DNA from: Branchipolynoe longqiensis
Lineage: Eukaryota > Annelida > Polychaeta > Phyllodocida > Polynoidae
NCBI GenBank assembly: GCA_030323885.1
Contig: CM059194.1
Location: 11,828,963-11,892,962 of the forward strand
Direction: 5' to 3'
Length of the DNA: 64,000 bases
The position numbers were made by a program, and so were the translations under genes. How positions within the stretch are numbered: the first letter of the stretch is position 1; every line of letters begins with the position of its first letter. The notes below the pieces were generated by a model. The model was not told where the DNA came from, did not search any database, and saw only the letters and a list, made by a program, of their open reading frames with translations. Shown here in pieces: positions 9,980-21,037 of this stretch.

Positions 9980-10381
9980 TTGAACGCAGCGGTGTGACTG
10001 GTGACACCCGAGCCAGGCACGGTGCAGGGTGCCTGTGGCGGTGGTGATGAGGTGGTGAGGCAAAGGGGCGTGGCAGTGATGAAGACGATCTACACGCCAC
10101 CGGTGTCACATGATTTAGCTTCAGAGATTTATCCTGAAGCGCAGAATTATCCTGAAGTGCAAAATTCCTATTTTCACGCCTCAGCTTCTTGATAATATCC
10201 TTTTCTGACTTGGTAGTAGACGACAACGGAGTTACCCTGACATTGGAGTTACCCGGAGAGGAGGAGTCCTCGGAGACCTCTTGCATACCCGGGTCACCAG
10301 ACGACCTTGCCTGTCTAGGCGACTGGTGTCGCTGAGCCAACGGTAGGCGTCCTCTCCTCTTCCGTATCGGTTGCATTGCAG
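9980..10381 (-). pseudogene. Gag-like N-terminal fragment, minus strand
   Basis: From the ATG at 10381 the minus frame reads MQPIRKRRGRLPLAQRHQ, a Ser/Pro-rich spacer, and then a strongly helical stretch KSEKDIIKKLRRENRNFALQ with repeated LQDNSALQDKSL, consistent with a coiled coil. It then runs into Ser/Pro-rich, likely non-homologous sequence. The arrangement basic-start, acidic/Ser spacer, coiled coil is what the other Gag starts show. Confidence 0.4.
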
Positions 10382-10498
10382 GAGAGCAGGAAATCGATGC
10401 AGGGTAGAAGTGTCGAAAGCAGAGTGAGAGAAAGTGGGAAGGGAGATTTCCCACGAAAGGGAGATAGCACCAACCTTGTGAGCAAATTACCCATGTTA

Positions 10499-11490
10499 GG
10501 CTCGGGCCAACATGCACCACATGTACATTGTTTTGGGGGACACACAGTTTATTTAATATCTCTGAGTTGGGAATAGTGATTTTGTTCATCAATTTCATCT
10601 GAGTAAGTTACACAAAAAAACGAATATGTCATTATTATATCAGAGAACATTGTTAGTGACATGTACCATAGGGTTTGACTGCTTCATCCTTTTTTTAAGC
10701 ATATCAGAGACTCGGCCAGCTCAGAAAAATCCACAAGTCAATAGGGAAAGGGTGGGAGGGTAAAAGTTTAACCGTAATAATCATTGTTCTATCTGGTATG
10801 TAGGTCTGCGCTGCTTCAGGCTCTGGATGTGAATGCCAAAGCACTGGTTGAGAACCACAATGTTGACTTTCTCCAGAGCGACAAAGTTAATGTGCCCGAG
10901 TGACAAATGCTGTAGTGTATGGTATGTTTAACTAGCAACACTAATGCGATCTCCAGCATATCGTCTAAAATTGGGGGGGGGGGCAAACTTATATACAAGC
11001 TTTAATTAATGCCAATTGTTATCTGATGAAGAGTCAGAATTGGAAGGATTTTGAGCACATGGTTAGAGTGGGATACACAAATAAGTATAATTCAGACTGG
11101 CGGAGACAGTGTTGTATAATGGCTGTTTATTCAGGTAGAGGTCAGATAATCAGATACAGGTGTGTGGTTGTCATGGTAATTAGTCCCTCGGGGATTCGCC
11201 CCTCCACCCAGTAGATGTTAGGCTGGACCCGAACCCTTAACCCTACTCATTAGTGTCTTATTAGGGTGTGGATTGGTGGGTGAAGATACAGCTTGAGGAG
11301 TTGTCCGGTTGACGTCTGGAGGCGAAGTGCAGGCCATGGAGATGGTTTAATTTCAAATCGGGAGGTCATGTGATCGTTTTTGGTGGGAAATGCGGCGGCT
11401 TTGTCGTAACCATGAGTAGTAATAGGAGGACCGATATGGGTCCATATTACGTAATCGTCCCGTGTCAGAGAACCGACGGGGATCAATGAC
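10499..11490. other. No gene seen
   Basis: Right of the inverted element the motif tgtaca recurs as on its left side, so the shared flank may extend the terminal repeat. A run of nine to ten G at 10973-10982 and short ORFs without recognisable motifs are all that is visible. Confidence 0.3.
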
Positions 11491-11494
11491 CTTA

Positions 11495-11950
11495 AATGAC
11501 CCATTGCATGTTTGCAGCCACGGGACAATGCCCATCAGTGACCTTAGATGACCCATTGCATGTTTGCAGGATTTTAGGTTGAACTCATTTGACCTTTTTG
11601 ACTGGAATGATGACGTCACTGTTCTACCCATTGCATGTTTGCAGGATTTTAGGTTGAACTCATTTGACATTTTTGACTGGAATGATGACGTCGCTGTTCT
11701 ACCTTGCAGGACGGCCATCTGTTTTTTTGATTGAATTCATTTGACATTCGCTTGCAGGATGGACAGATGTTTTTGGTTGAACTCATTTGACCTTTTTTGA
11801 CTGGATTGATGACGTCATGTTTCCGGTTGAACTTCGCTTGCAGGATGGTTATCTGTTTTTGCTTGGACTGATTTAACCTTTGTTTGACTGGAATGATGAC
11901 GTCACCATTCCAGTCAGAGTTCTCGGTTTGATTGGTTGAACTCATATTGA
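11495..11950 (+). repeat. Degenerate tandem repeat with four CRE-like sites
   Basis: Units of roughly 75-105 bp carry gcatgtttgcagg or cttgcaggat, a gttgaactcatttgac block, a tttttgactggaatg block, and gatgacgtca. The palindrome tgacgtca is exact at 11611-11618, 11810-11817 and 11897-11904 and has one change (tgacgtcg) at 11686-11693. Minus-strand ORFs here are products of the repeat. It is non-coding. Confidence 0.7.
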
Positions 11951-12940
11951 TTTACACTATGCTTGCATGATTGGCATCTGTTTTTTTTGTATTTGTTTTT
12001 TTTAAAAACTCATTTGATCTTTTATGGTGGATTGGTGATGTCGATGATTCGAACAACATTGGATTGTTTTCTCGGATTTCATTTTAACTTTAGTATAGAT
12101 AATAAATATAATGAATTCTTCATTAGGAAATGTTATACAATGTATTTTGTGTATATATCTGTAAAACTATTTATTGAACATTGTTTCCATGACCATGCAA
12201 TTTTGAGTCATTATTTGAGTGTTTGCAGTTGCATGCGATACAAAAGAAATAAACCTCAAATAATAACCTAACTTAAAATAAGTTAAGGTATTTTCTTGTT
12301 TGTTTCTTGGAGTTTTACATCCGGATTTGCTTGAATCTTTATTTAAAACCTCATCAATCCATTTATTTGAGTCCCAAAAATACCATTGTAACCATATTCT
12401 AACTCCCAAACCAAGCACCCCCCTAATAATGGTTTGTGTTTTGTAATATGTAATGTTGCAAGTTGGAGGCATCCATACAAAACATAAAAAACAACCTGAA
12501 AAACCCTTGGTTAGTTAAGATGTGATATATATTGATATGTATATTTGAAAAACTATTTCATTAACACCGATTCTATGAATATGCTATTTTGAGTCACTAT
12601 TTGATTTACACTACATGATGTTATAACTTATATTGTTGCTCTCATACCATGTGAAGATGATCTTCTTATTGTACATTCCATAGATAAAAGTTTGTTAACA
12701 CACGGCTAAGCATTCTCCTCCAGTTTGAAAGTTGTTTTTCTTCCTAGCAGCACTCTCCCTCTAAAATACTAGGTAAGTTTGTCAACAATAATAATATATG
12801 AAAGATTCCGATGGACAAGCAACAGGTATGTTCAATAACTTTGTATTTATATATATATAAACAAAGACAAATGTTCCATTGTAGATGCTTTATATGGAAA
12901 ATAGCAATACTATTCTAATTCCTCACAACATGGGAAGTGT
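11951..12940. other. AT-rich interval, no gene seen
   Basis: Long T and A runs and short ORFs without motifs. Nothing supported. Confidence 0.3.
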
Positions 12941-12944
12941 TCGA

Positions 12945-14640
12945 GGTCAAATTGATAGACAATAGTAAAACACCACTTCCCACAAATATTGAGGGTGTGG
13001 TAGGGTGTGAGAAGATAGCCAAGCTCTGGAAAAATAATTATAAAGAGTTATTTAACTGAGTATGCAGTAATGTTGATAGTGTTACGTTTAATGTCAAAAT
13101 TTGTAGTGATATAAATGTTTGTGCTAAGGAAATCAGGGATGCCATATTAAAACTTGATAGTAACAAGACTTGTAGTGCTGACAGTATTTATGCAGAGCAT
13201 CTCAGATATGCCAGCTCAAGAGTCTTTTCTATGTTAGCTATGTGCCTCACAGGCTTTCTCATACATGGAACTCTGCCTGATACTATGATTTCTGTTATTC
13301 TTGTACCAATAATTAAGGACAAAATGGGATGGATTAACAATAAGGATAACTATAGACCTATAGCACTTGCTAATATGTTGTCAACAATATTTGAAAATGT
13401 ACTGCTAGATAGACTGGAGTTGTATTTAAAAACAAATGATAATCAATATGGCTTCAAGCGGAAGCATGGGACAGATATGTGCATTTATGCTCTTAAGGAG
13501 ATTATACAGAAGTATCATAGTTTAAATTCTACTATGTTTTTTGTGTTTTCTTGATGCCTCTAAGGCATTTGATAGAGTGAATCATGCAAAACTGTTTGAA
13601 AAACTAGTGCAGCATGGTACTCCAGGCTATCTCATCAGGATATTAATATTTTCGTATTCGCACCAATCAATGGTAGTCAGGTGGGGTGATGCCATGTCAG
13701 AACCCATCCAAGTCAGTAATGGTGTACGTCAGGGAGGGATATTGTCTTCCTATTTATTTAATATTTATATGGATGACCTGTCAAAAAGGTTAGATCAGTG
13801 TAAAACTGGAATCATCTCATGTATGCCGATGATTTGGTAATATTCTCACCATATAGCAGTGGACTGCAAATGCTACTTAATATATGCTCTGAATATGGCA
13901 TAGAAGCTGATTTCAAACACAATGCTATTAAAAGTATGGTTATGACCATCCGATCAAAATATGACAAGGATACTGTGTTTCCTGATTTTATGTTAACTGG
14001 TGCTCCCCTGTCAATCTCTACTGAAGTCAAGTACTTAGGACACTTTATGACCGATGACTTTAGAGATGACATGGATATTAATAGACAGTGTCGCAAGTTA
14101 TATGCTCAGGGAATATGCTCATCAGGAAATTTCATATGTGTACAGCTGATGTGAAGGTAAATTTATTTAGAACTTTCTGTACTCCCTTGTATACTGCCCA
14201 GATTTGGTGGAACTATAGAATGTATAGCATTAGAAAACTGAATGTAGCATATAATGACATTATGAGGTTATTACTCCAGCTACCTAGGTATCACAGTGCT
14301 AGTCAGCTGTTTGCCAATATTGATGTGCCAGCCTTCCAGGCTGTTATCAGGAATCTAACATTCAAATTTATTACTAGACTTGACAAGTCAGAAAATGTTA
14401 TAATACAGGGACTTGTAAAAATAGAAGAGAGTGATCTCAGATGTACGTCTGCCATATGGAGGCATTGGTACAAACTACTGTATGTAGACCAACATTTTGA
14501 TATTGGTTAGTATGGTAGTATTCATACTATTACTTATATCCTATTCACATTAATTTTTATATCTACCTACTATGGACCAAATTATGTAACTACCATAATC
14601 CTGAGTCTGAAATAAAGAATTGAATTGAATTGAATTGATT
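12945..14640 (+). mobile_element. Decayed CR1/Rex1-like LINE, 3' portion
   Basis: Coding similarity starts near 12970 (LPTNIEGVVGCEKIAKLW, the conserved stretch before RT) and runs to the stop at 14510. It is followed by a short 3' UTR and a tail of gaattgaattgaatt at about 14621-14637 next to an aataaa signal. A tandem pentamer tail is usual for 3' ends of such LINEs. The endonuclease part is absent. Confidence 0.75.
12970..14510 (+). pseudogene. LINE reverse transcriptase with one stop and three frameshifts
   Basis: RT motifs appear across four frames: DNYRPIALANMLSTIFENVL, CFLDASKAFDRVNHAKL (box A), NGVRQGGILSSYLFNIYMDD, MYADDLVIF (catalytic YADD), then the thumb to QHFDIG. Lesions seen are a TGA in-frame near 13057, an extra T near 13543-13552 before box A, a lost base near 13815 just before YADD, and a lost base near 14113. 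The thumb region from 14088 is open to its natural stop. Clade naming rests on the NGVRQGG...YMDD spacing and is moderate. Confidence 0.75.
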
Positions 14641-14801
14641 CGAGGAATCTATCATTTGAAGGTTTGTTGTAAGAAATATATATCTCATCTAACCGCCAGT
14701 AGACTACAGCCTATGTATTTCCATCCAGCGGGATTTTGATAGCATTTTCAATACATCCTGTATCTCACTCAGATAAATCTTCATCTTAGAAAGCAATAGA
14801 T
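14641..14801. other. Spacer, nothing seen
   Basis: Short AT-rich spacer between the LINE tail and the polymerase-like fragment. Confidence 0.3.
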
Positions 14802-15191
14802 TTAAATCTTCTTCAATGATCCAATGTTTGAAGATATGCTAACACAAATTGGTTTATGCTGTGTACACCACCTTAAATGTCTGTGCTCATTCACATTAGC
14901 ATCATCATCAAGATCATTATCATCATCAGAAACTTTGTCTTCATATACTTCTCTTTCCTGTTGGAGATGGGTTCCAGGAAGTAGACATTCAAAATCATAG
15001 ACTGCAAACCAAGGAAAGTGCTGTAAATTTGATTCACAAGCTATATTTAAACTATCTCGCAAGTCATCAAAGATACTTTTTTTAAAGAGGAATACTCCAC
15101 TCCCTGATATATATAGATTGTTATTCTTTCTAAAATCCCACATTGTATAAAGAAATACTTCCTTTTCTTTAGTAGATTTGTTCTTTTCCAC
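14802..15191 (-). pseudogene. Family-B DNA polymerase-like exonuclease fragment
   Basis: A 129-codon ORF containing HFPWFAVYDFECLLPGTH, then an acidic run (DDDNDLDDDA), then HKPICVSISSN. An aromatic-rich strand followed by YDFE (the D-x-E of exonuclease motif I) and then H-x-P-x-(S/C)-x-S-I-x-SN is how the 3'-5' exonuclease domain begins in protein-primed family-B polymerases of Polinton/Maverick-like elements and their virus relatives. Only this start is left; no polymerase motifs A-C are seen. The ORF's first codons (KSTKEKEVFLY) overlap a module repeated in inverted form at about 16520-16575. Could be captured by the neighbouring repeat structure. Family assignment is an inference. Confidence 0.4.
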
Positions 15192-17245
15192 AACGTAAAT
15201 GATGAATCACGATTCCTTATAATACTATATGTTTACACTGAATCACGAAATAAGAGGTGGGAATAGCAAAATATTTCTGACATTGTCAACTGTCTCTTGA
15301 GCCTTGTTTTCGGATATTATTGATGTTAATAGTGAATGTATATTTGTCATGATGTGATCTATTGTGATGTGATGTATTGTGACGTGATGTGATATAATAT
15401 TAAAAGCAAGAAATCTGATGTTTGTGTTTATCTCATTTTTTCTAATATTAGTAATAATAAATAATATATAATATAATTTTTTACCAACCAAACCTAGTCC
15501 TCCCCTTCATTGTTCTTGATTACCTGATTAATTATATTAACATCATATTAATGAAATTGATATACTTATATATGTGCATGTGTAAGATAAATACATAATT
15601 AAATAAATCTATATCTAAACTCTACACCACTCTCATTCTCGCATACCTGACACCATCTCAATTCATCTTAACCAAACACGTTTCTTAGGAATCTATGTTT
15701 GTGATTATTTTATTAGCTCAAATTTTATTATATCATGTCAAGTTAAGATAAATAAATATAGCTATTTAAATATTTCTAAATATGTTTTCACTCTCTCCCT
15801 TCCTAAATACTAAACTCCACACAACTCTCACTCTCGCTTATCTGACACCGTCTCAATTCATCTTAACCGAACACGTATCTTAGGAATCTATGTTTGTGTT
15901 TATTTTATTACCTCAAATTTTAGTATATCATGTAAAGTGAAGATAAATAAATAAATATAGCTATATAAATATTTCTAAATATGTTTTCACTCTCTCCCTT
16001 CCTAAATACTAAACTCCACACAACTCTCTCACTCTCGCTTATCTGACACCATCTCAATTCATCTTAACCGAACACGTATCTTAGGAATCTATGTTCGTGT
16101 TTATTTTATTACCTCAAATTTTAGTATATCATGTAAAGTGAAGATAAATAAATAAATATAGCTATATAAATATTTCTAAATATGTTTTCACTCTCTCCCT
16201 TCTTAAATACTAAACTCCACACCACTCTCTCACTCTCGCATATCTGACACCATCTCCATTCAGCTGAACACTTGAACACATATTTTTAGGAATCTATCTT
16301 TGCAATTTTATTTATTAGCTTGGATCTTTGTTATAAGAATTTTAATTTATCATGTAAATTGAAATATAATAAGATTATATAAGTTTAATAAAAAAATGTC
16401 ATAACTCCATTTCCTTAAATCTATTTGTGCATTCTCGGCAATTCAAAAGTGAATCACTCTTCCTCGTGATTCAGTGTAAACATATAGGATTATAAGGAAT
16501 CATGATTCATCATTCGTCATCATTTACGATATTGAAAAGAAAAAATCTACTAAAGAAGGGAAATATTTCTTTTTACTTTTTGGGGTGTTAGAAAGGGTAA
16601 CAGATGTCATTATTAGCACGAATTGTGAGGTGAATGGGAGAGAGAGTCTGTTAGACTAATTTCCCCGCTTTTTTTAAATATACCATTTGTGATAATACAT
16701 TCTTTCACAGTTAAGATATTTAAAAGAGATGAAACTAATTCATTCAGATATAGATTCGATTATTCAGATCTTTGTTTGTTTGACTGACATATCTCCATGT
16801 CTATACATTTCATTGATATAATCTAATAAAATAAAGAATTACTAAAGTATTCTATGACTATGTCCATGAGTATGTCATGTGCTGCGATTCTCACTCTATT
16901 CCAAGAGAGTAGAATCAAACAATGAACAAGATGGCGTAGATTCCCTTTGTAAAAATGCTATGTTATTTATTATTAGAAAGAATGAGATGAACACAAACAT
17001 CAGATTTCTTGCTTTTTAATTTCAGATCACATTACATCACATTAATCATGAAACATATATTCACTATTAACATCAATAATAACCGACAGCATGAGACAAT
17101 TGACAGAAATATTTTGCTATTCCCACCTCTTATTTCCTTAAACTGATCAATGTTGCACATTCTCGACAATGCAAGAGTGAATCCCTCTTCCTCGTGATTG
17201 AGTGTAGACATATAAGATTATAAGGAATCATGATTCATAATTCAG
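15192..17245. repeat. Compound inverted and tandem repeat structure
   Basis: The left arm (about 15195-15470) and the right arm (about 16950-17245) are inverted copies. Shared phrases, left as written and right as complement, are gattccttataat, aaataagaggtgggaatagc, aaaatatttctg, attattgatgttaatagtga and aagcaagaaatctgatgttt. A third copy of the outer module (aatcatgattcattcag-like, with ctactaaag) lies inverted at about 16455-16575. The centre is a ~200-bp tandem array. No transposase is seen. The whole has the look of a foldback element or the recombined ends of a larger one. Confidence 0.65.
15600..16390 (+). repeat. ~200-bp tandem repeat, about four units
   Basis: Each unit contains cactctcgcttatctgacacc, atctcaattcatcttaacc, aggaatctatgttt, ttattttattacctcaaatttt, and a gttttcactctctcccttc block. 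The aggaatct landmark falls at about 15688, 15882, 16083 and 16288, giving periods of 194, 201 and 205 bp. Middle units are the most alike, as expected for local duplication. Non-coding. Confidence 0.8.
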
Positions 17246-17710
17246 GACACAAGACGGAGCTATAAGATGGAAATTTATTGGAGTTCGAATAGAGCATAGT
17301 AGTACAAGGCAGGCAATCGATCAAACAGTAAACAATGAGAGCAGTTGAGAACAATGTGAATCAGTTAATGTATAATCAGTAGTGTCATGTCGGTAATCGG
17401 TAATCAGGAGTTATAGCACAATAGATCAGGACATTATTGAGGCATGATCATTAGGTAATAATGGTTCAGTTAAAGAAGTCGATCAGATCATTAGGTGATC
17501 AATAGTGATGTCGGTAATCGGTAATCAGGTACATATAATGGTTATCGGTGCAGTGAAGATGAACAATGAGAGAATAACGGGTACATCAGGTATGCGGAGA
17601 GGTAAGTGGTATGTGATTAGGGGGATGTAGGGGGAGGGTGGTGTAGGAGGTAGGGAAGGGAGTGTGTGGGAGGCGTAGGAAAGGGGGGTGGGGGCGAGAA
17701 GGAAGATGGG
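17246..17710 (-). other. 3' non-coding region of the Ngaro-like element, with 22-bp direct repeats
   Basis: The 22-mer atgtcggtaatcggtaat(cagg) occurs at 17387-17408 and 17508-17529, 121 bp apart. Short direct repeats downstream of the recombinase gene are expected of Ngaro-type elements, which carry split direct repeats rather than LTRs. The right part (17610-17710) is G-rich on the plus strand. The matching upstream partner is not visible. Confidence 0.4.
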
Positions 17711-17819
17711 GGGAGGTCAGTAGGTAGGGTGAGGTAGTGTTTTCTCGGTCGCGATCCGGGCCTCAACCAAATAGTGTTGAGAGTGCCCAGGTCGCGGCCG
17801 AGAAGGCGTCGGCGCGGAC

Positions 17820-18610
17820 TTATCGGTGGATGGCGGAGGACCGCCAGTGGCCAATGTCGCGGACATCCTCAAGGGTCGCCCCGGCTGCGGCACAAGCCTG
17901 GGCGGTGCCTCTGCGTATACTATGTAGAGTGTATTGTCGATAGTTTTGGACAGCGCTGTGCTCGAGCGCCGTCCGGAGGATCCGGGTCATCGTCCGTGTC
18001 GTCAAGGGGCCTTCGTTGGAGGTCATGAAGGCTGGGTCGTCAGGGGCCAGTCGGGTGGAGGCGACGTAGCGCTTCCAGGCGTGTACAGGGCAGTAGTTGG
18101 AGTTCTGTACCCTGGGTATTCGGATGGTGTAGGCGTCAAGGGGCGATCGGGAGGTCTTTGTCGACCGCACCTTGACGATGAGGTGGGTCATGTGGTCAGT
18201 GACGTCGGCGGCTCTAATGGTGTGCCCTGGGTCGTCCCTCCGTCCGGTCACCAGGAGGTTTCCTTGTCTTAGTAGGGTGAAGTAGGCCATCAGGAGGGTC
18301 GACCTCAGGACAAGGGCCCGGGGGCCCGCGTCGGCCAGGTAGTCGAGCACGGTCCTGAGCTGTTTCACGGACAGTGGGGGCGGGGCGCCTGTCTGGTCAC
18401 GTGGTGGGACGACCTCGTTACGTCGCGTTTGACAGTGGCGACTAGGTAGGTGTCAAAGGGCGCAATCGTGCCTGTCGACAGGCTGACCCATGTTCGGGCG
18501 GCGCTGAGATAGTTCATGACTGCCCCGGGTGTGGCCAAGGTGTCGTCGAGGTGGGCGAGGTATGCGGCGACATCCATCTGCTTGGGGCAGCATGGGTCGT
18601 AAGAGGTCAT
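17820..18610 (-). pseudogene. Tyrosine recombinase, catalytic tyrosine codon mutated to stop
   Basis: The N-terminal SAM-like part (PGAVMNYLSAARTWVSL) is in the frame from 18610. The catalytic part follows one frame away after a one-base slip in a C-run near 18380-18393. Catalytic landmarks are Arg in TLLRQGNLL, HSIRRG (H-x-x-R), and GHWRSSAIHR. The next codon, 17822-17820, is TAA exactly where the other two recombinases in this window have Tyr (AVHSY, AVNAY). The frame past the stop stays open for about 17 sensible codons (VRADAFSAATWALS), so the stop is a recent TAY to TAA change. Confidence 0.8.
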
Positions 18611-18756
18611 TCGTGCGTGTTCGAGGTACCTCCTTGTTTGTTGTTTCTTGTTGCGCCAAGTTCCGGGCGCTAGTCTGGCCCGGAATAGTCGGATGATGTC
18701 TTGGTTTCCCTTGCGGGTGCCTGGGGAGAGAGAGGCAAATTTACGAACTCCCCAGG

Positions 18757-19711
18757 CTAGAGATTTCCGGCGAGGATGTCAATGTCATGTGTAACTCGGA
18801 TCCGTTTGAGGTCCATGTCCTCCACGAAGCGGTCTGCTTTGCGATGGGCAACTTCGTCGAATGGTGCCCTGCTGAGGGCATCAGCAAAGGCGATCTCGAC
18901 GCCGGGTTTCTGGAGGACCTGGACCTCGCAGGAGCGGAGAGCGGCGAAGGACCAGATTGCTCTGGCACAAGCACAGAGGATGGCGTCCCTCCTGGCCCCA
19001 GAGTCGAGAACCATCTGGGAAGACTGGTTGTCAGTATTGACTATTATGGCGTAGTCATGTGGGTTCGGGGGGGAGAGTGCATGGAGGGCCACGCTGAGGT
19101 TGAGGGCCTCTAGCTGATGAATGCTGTGGTTGCCCTCCAGGAAGTTCTCTGAGTACGCCTCGGAGAGGTACCCTTTTGGTGAGTGTGCGCCTCCGGCCTT
19201 CAGGGAGGAATCGCATTCGATGATCCACTCGTGTTTGGGTGGTGGGCGGAGGAGGACCACGCCGTTTGAGGCTGCGGCATAGGTCAGGAACCACTGGATG
19301 TCCTTTGTCATGTCGAGTGTGATGTGGTGTTTCCCGGTGTGAGGTGCTTGTCGGAGGGCATCAAGTATGCCGTTCATGAATCGACGTGCTGGGCGCACAC
19401 ACCTGGCGACGTGTTGGAGCCTCCCAACCAGTCGCTGGAGGTCTTTCTTAGATGCCTTTGCCTGTGGGGTCCATCTGCGGCACTCGTCGATCACTTCAGT
19501 GAGCTTAGGGGATGGGATCTTGACCGTCATGTCATCGGTGTCGACCACGAATCCGAGCCATTCGAGGGAGTTGGTCGGGGGAACACACTTCTGGGGTGAG
19601 AGAGCCAGGCCCAGGTCTGCCGTGAGCTCTAGGGCATCGAGGTAGGCGGCGTCCGCCATCTTCTGGGTTGCTGCCACTCCGACAAAATCGTCCAGGTAAC
19701 AGAGGACGGGT
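18757..19711 (-). pseudogene. Ngaro-like RT C-terminal part and RNase H
   Basis: Homology starts at VLCYLDDFVGVAA, the RT box with YLDD. The thumb follows (LEWLGFVVDTDD, KKDLQRLVGRLQHVARCVRP). RNase H shows acidic residues in IECDSS, HQLEALNLSVA, IVNTDNQSS and FADALSR, the usual D-E-D-D set. The ORF ends at 18757. The 22 or so codons before YLDD, up to 19779, are read-through from the adjacent LINE 5' end and not part of the gene. RT fingers and palm box A are missing. Confidence 0.8.
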
Positions 19712-20540
19712 TTCAAGGTTATTATTGCCGGAAGTGATAGTGAGGATAAGCTCTCACTACCTATAAAGTACTTTCTCATGGCATGCGTATCAAACAGCCT
19801 CTGATAACCAAGTCCAACTCCCGGCCTTCACGAGGCGAAACTGTTTCTACTGACGGGAGAAGGGGCAAAGGCGGATCTCTGGCGCCTCAAAACCAGATGC
19901 TTCGGGCAGGTGGGGCTCGTCAATCTTGGCTGACTGCTCATCTAGGAGAAGGTAAACTCTGATTTAAAACCCCCGCTGCCGTGCGGCTAGTCCCATTTAT
20001 GGGAAGACCAGAAGTTGGTAGTGCACACCAGCGGCCATACCGACTCAATTGTCGGCCTAAACTAAGTGCGGTGCACATCAACTTTGTTGGTGTGGTCAGG
20101 GGATGTCACCCCTTCAAGTGCATGAAGACTGGAGCAGCAGATGAGTTAGAAGATCAATAGCTTTGAAGGTGTAACAGCAAGATGATGTGGCTCATCAGGG
20201 CACACTCTGACAAAGATGAGTAAGTGGCCAGTCACCTTGGAAAGGAAGGGGAACCTACCAAGTATTTACCCATAGTAAGCAATGGTAATTAATGGAAACA
20301 AATTTAGAGATGGAGACAACTCTGGTCCCTCTGCGGGGAAGCCTTCTAATAGCTACAGTGGAGGCACCTTTCCTTCAACTATTAAGAAACCTAGTAATGA
20401 CAATGTAAACCCAAAGCCTAAAATAGGAAGGTATGCATCTGATGTAAGGCAACTGAAAACTGGAGGAAAGGTGCTAAAGATTGGTACATGGAATGTACGA
20501 ACATTGTACAAACCAGGCCGATATGACAACCTGAAAGTGG
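19712..20540 (+). mobile_element. 5' end of an AP-endonuclease-type LINE, cut by a gap
   Basis: About 740 bp of leader, including ccgtgcggctagtcccattt and ggtgtggtcaggggatgtca, leads to a frame ending in GGKVLKIGTWNVRTLYKPGR at 20456-20520. The TWNVRTL motif is the start of the LINE apurinic endonuclease domain, where the Asn binds the metal. This combination of leader and start recalls the L2/RTE-like LINEs often mis-annotated as craniofacial development protein 2-like. The rest is in the N run. It truncates the Ngaro-like RT at 19711. Confidence 0.65.
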
Positions 20541-21037
20541 NNNNNNNNNNNNNNNNNNNNNNNNNNNNNNNNNNNNNNNNNNNNNNNNNNNNNNNNNNNN
20601 NNNNNNNNNNNNNNNNNNNNNNNNNNNNNNNNNNNNNNNNNNNNNNNNNNNNNNNNNNNNNNNNNNNNNNNNNNNNNNNNNNNNNNNNNNNNNNNNNNNN
20701 NNNNNNNNNNNNNNNNNNNNNNNNNNNNNNNNNNNNNNNNNNNNNNNNNNNNNNNNNNNNNNNNNNNNNNNNNNNNNNNNNNNNNNNNNNNNNNNNNNNN
20801 NNNNNNNNNNNNNNNNNNNNNNNNNNNNNNNNNNNNNNNNNNNNNNNNNNNNNNNNNNNNNNNNNNNNNNNNNNNNNNNNNNNNNNNNNNNNNNNNNNNN
20901 NNNNNNNNNNNNNNNNNNNNNNNNNNNNNNNNNNNNNNNNNNNNNNNNNNNNNNNNNNNNNNNNNNNNNNNNNNNNNNNNNNNNNNNNNNNNNNNNNNNN
21001 NNNNNNNNNNNNNNNNNNNNNNNNNNNNNNNNNNNNN
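20541..21037. other. Assembly gap (N)
   Basis: 497 N. The Gypsy 3' LTR and the body of the LINE would be expected in or next to it. Apparent ORFs spanning the gap are artefacts. Confidence 0.99.

Larger units (their letters stand above)
9421..10498. mobile_element. Inverted YR-type element with two outward-in Gag starts
   Basis: Bounded by the perfect 14-bp inverted repeat taacatgggtaatt (9421-9434) and aattacccatgtta (10485-10498). Both strands begin, just inside the repeat, a C/T-rich leader and then a short basic ORF: plus MPKRTRKRTRQEELSD at about 9700, minus MQPIRKRRGRLPLAQRHQ at about 10381. This looks like two Gag 5' ends facing each other, so an internally deleted inverted dimer or an ITR-bearing derivative of the family at 1-2270. 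No RT or recombinase is present. Class is inferred from the shared terminus and Gag-like starts. Confidence 0.5.
17246..19711 (-). mobile_element. Ngaro-like tyrosine-recombinase retrotransposon, 5'-incomplete
   Basis: Minus-strand order is RT/RNase H (19711-18757) then tyrosine recombinase (18610-17820), with no methyltransferase-like domain between them. That order and content fit Ngaro rather than DIRS. The 5' side (Gag and most of RT) is missing: at 19711 homology stops and the 5' end of a plus-strand LINE begins. These elements integrate through a circular DNA and a YR rather than an integrase. Confidence 0.75.
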
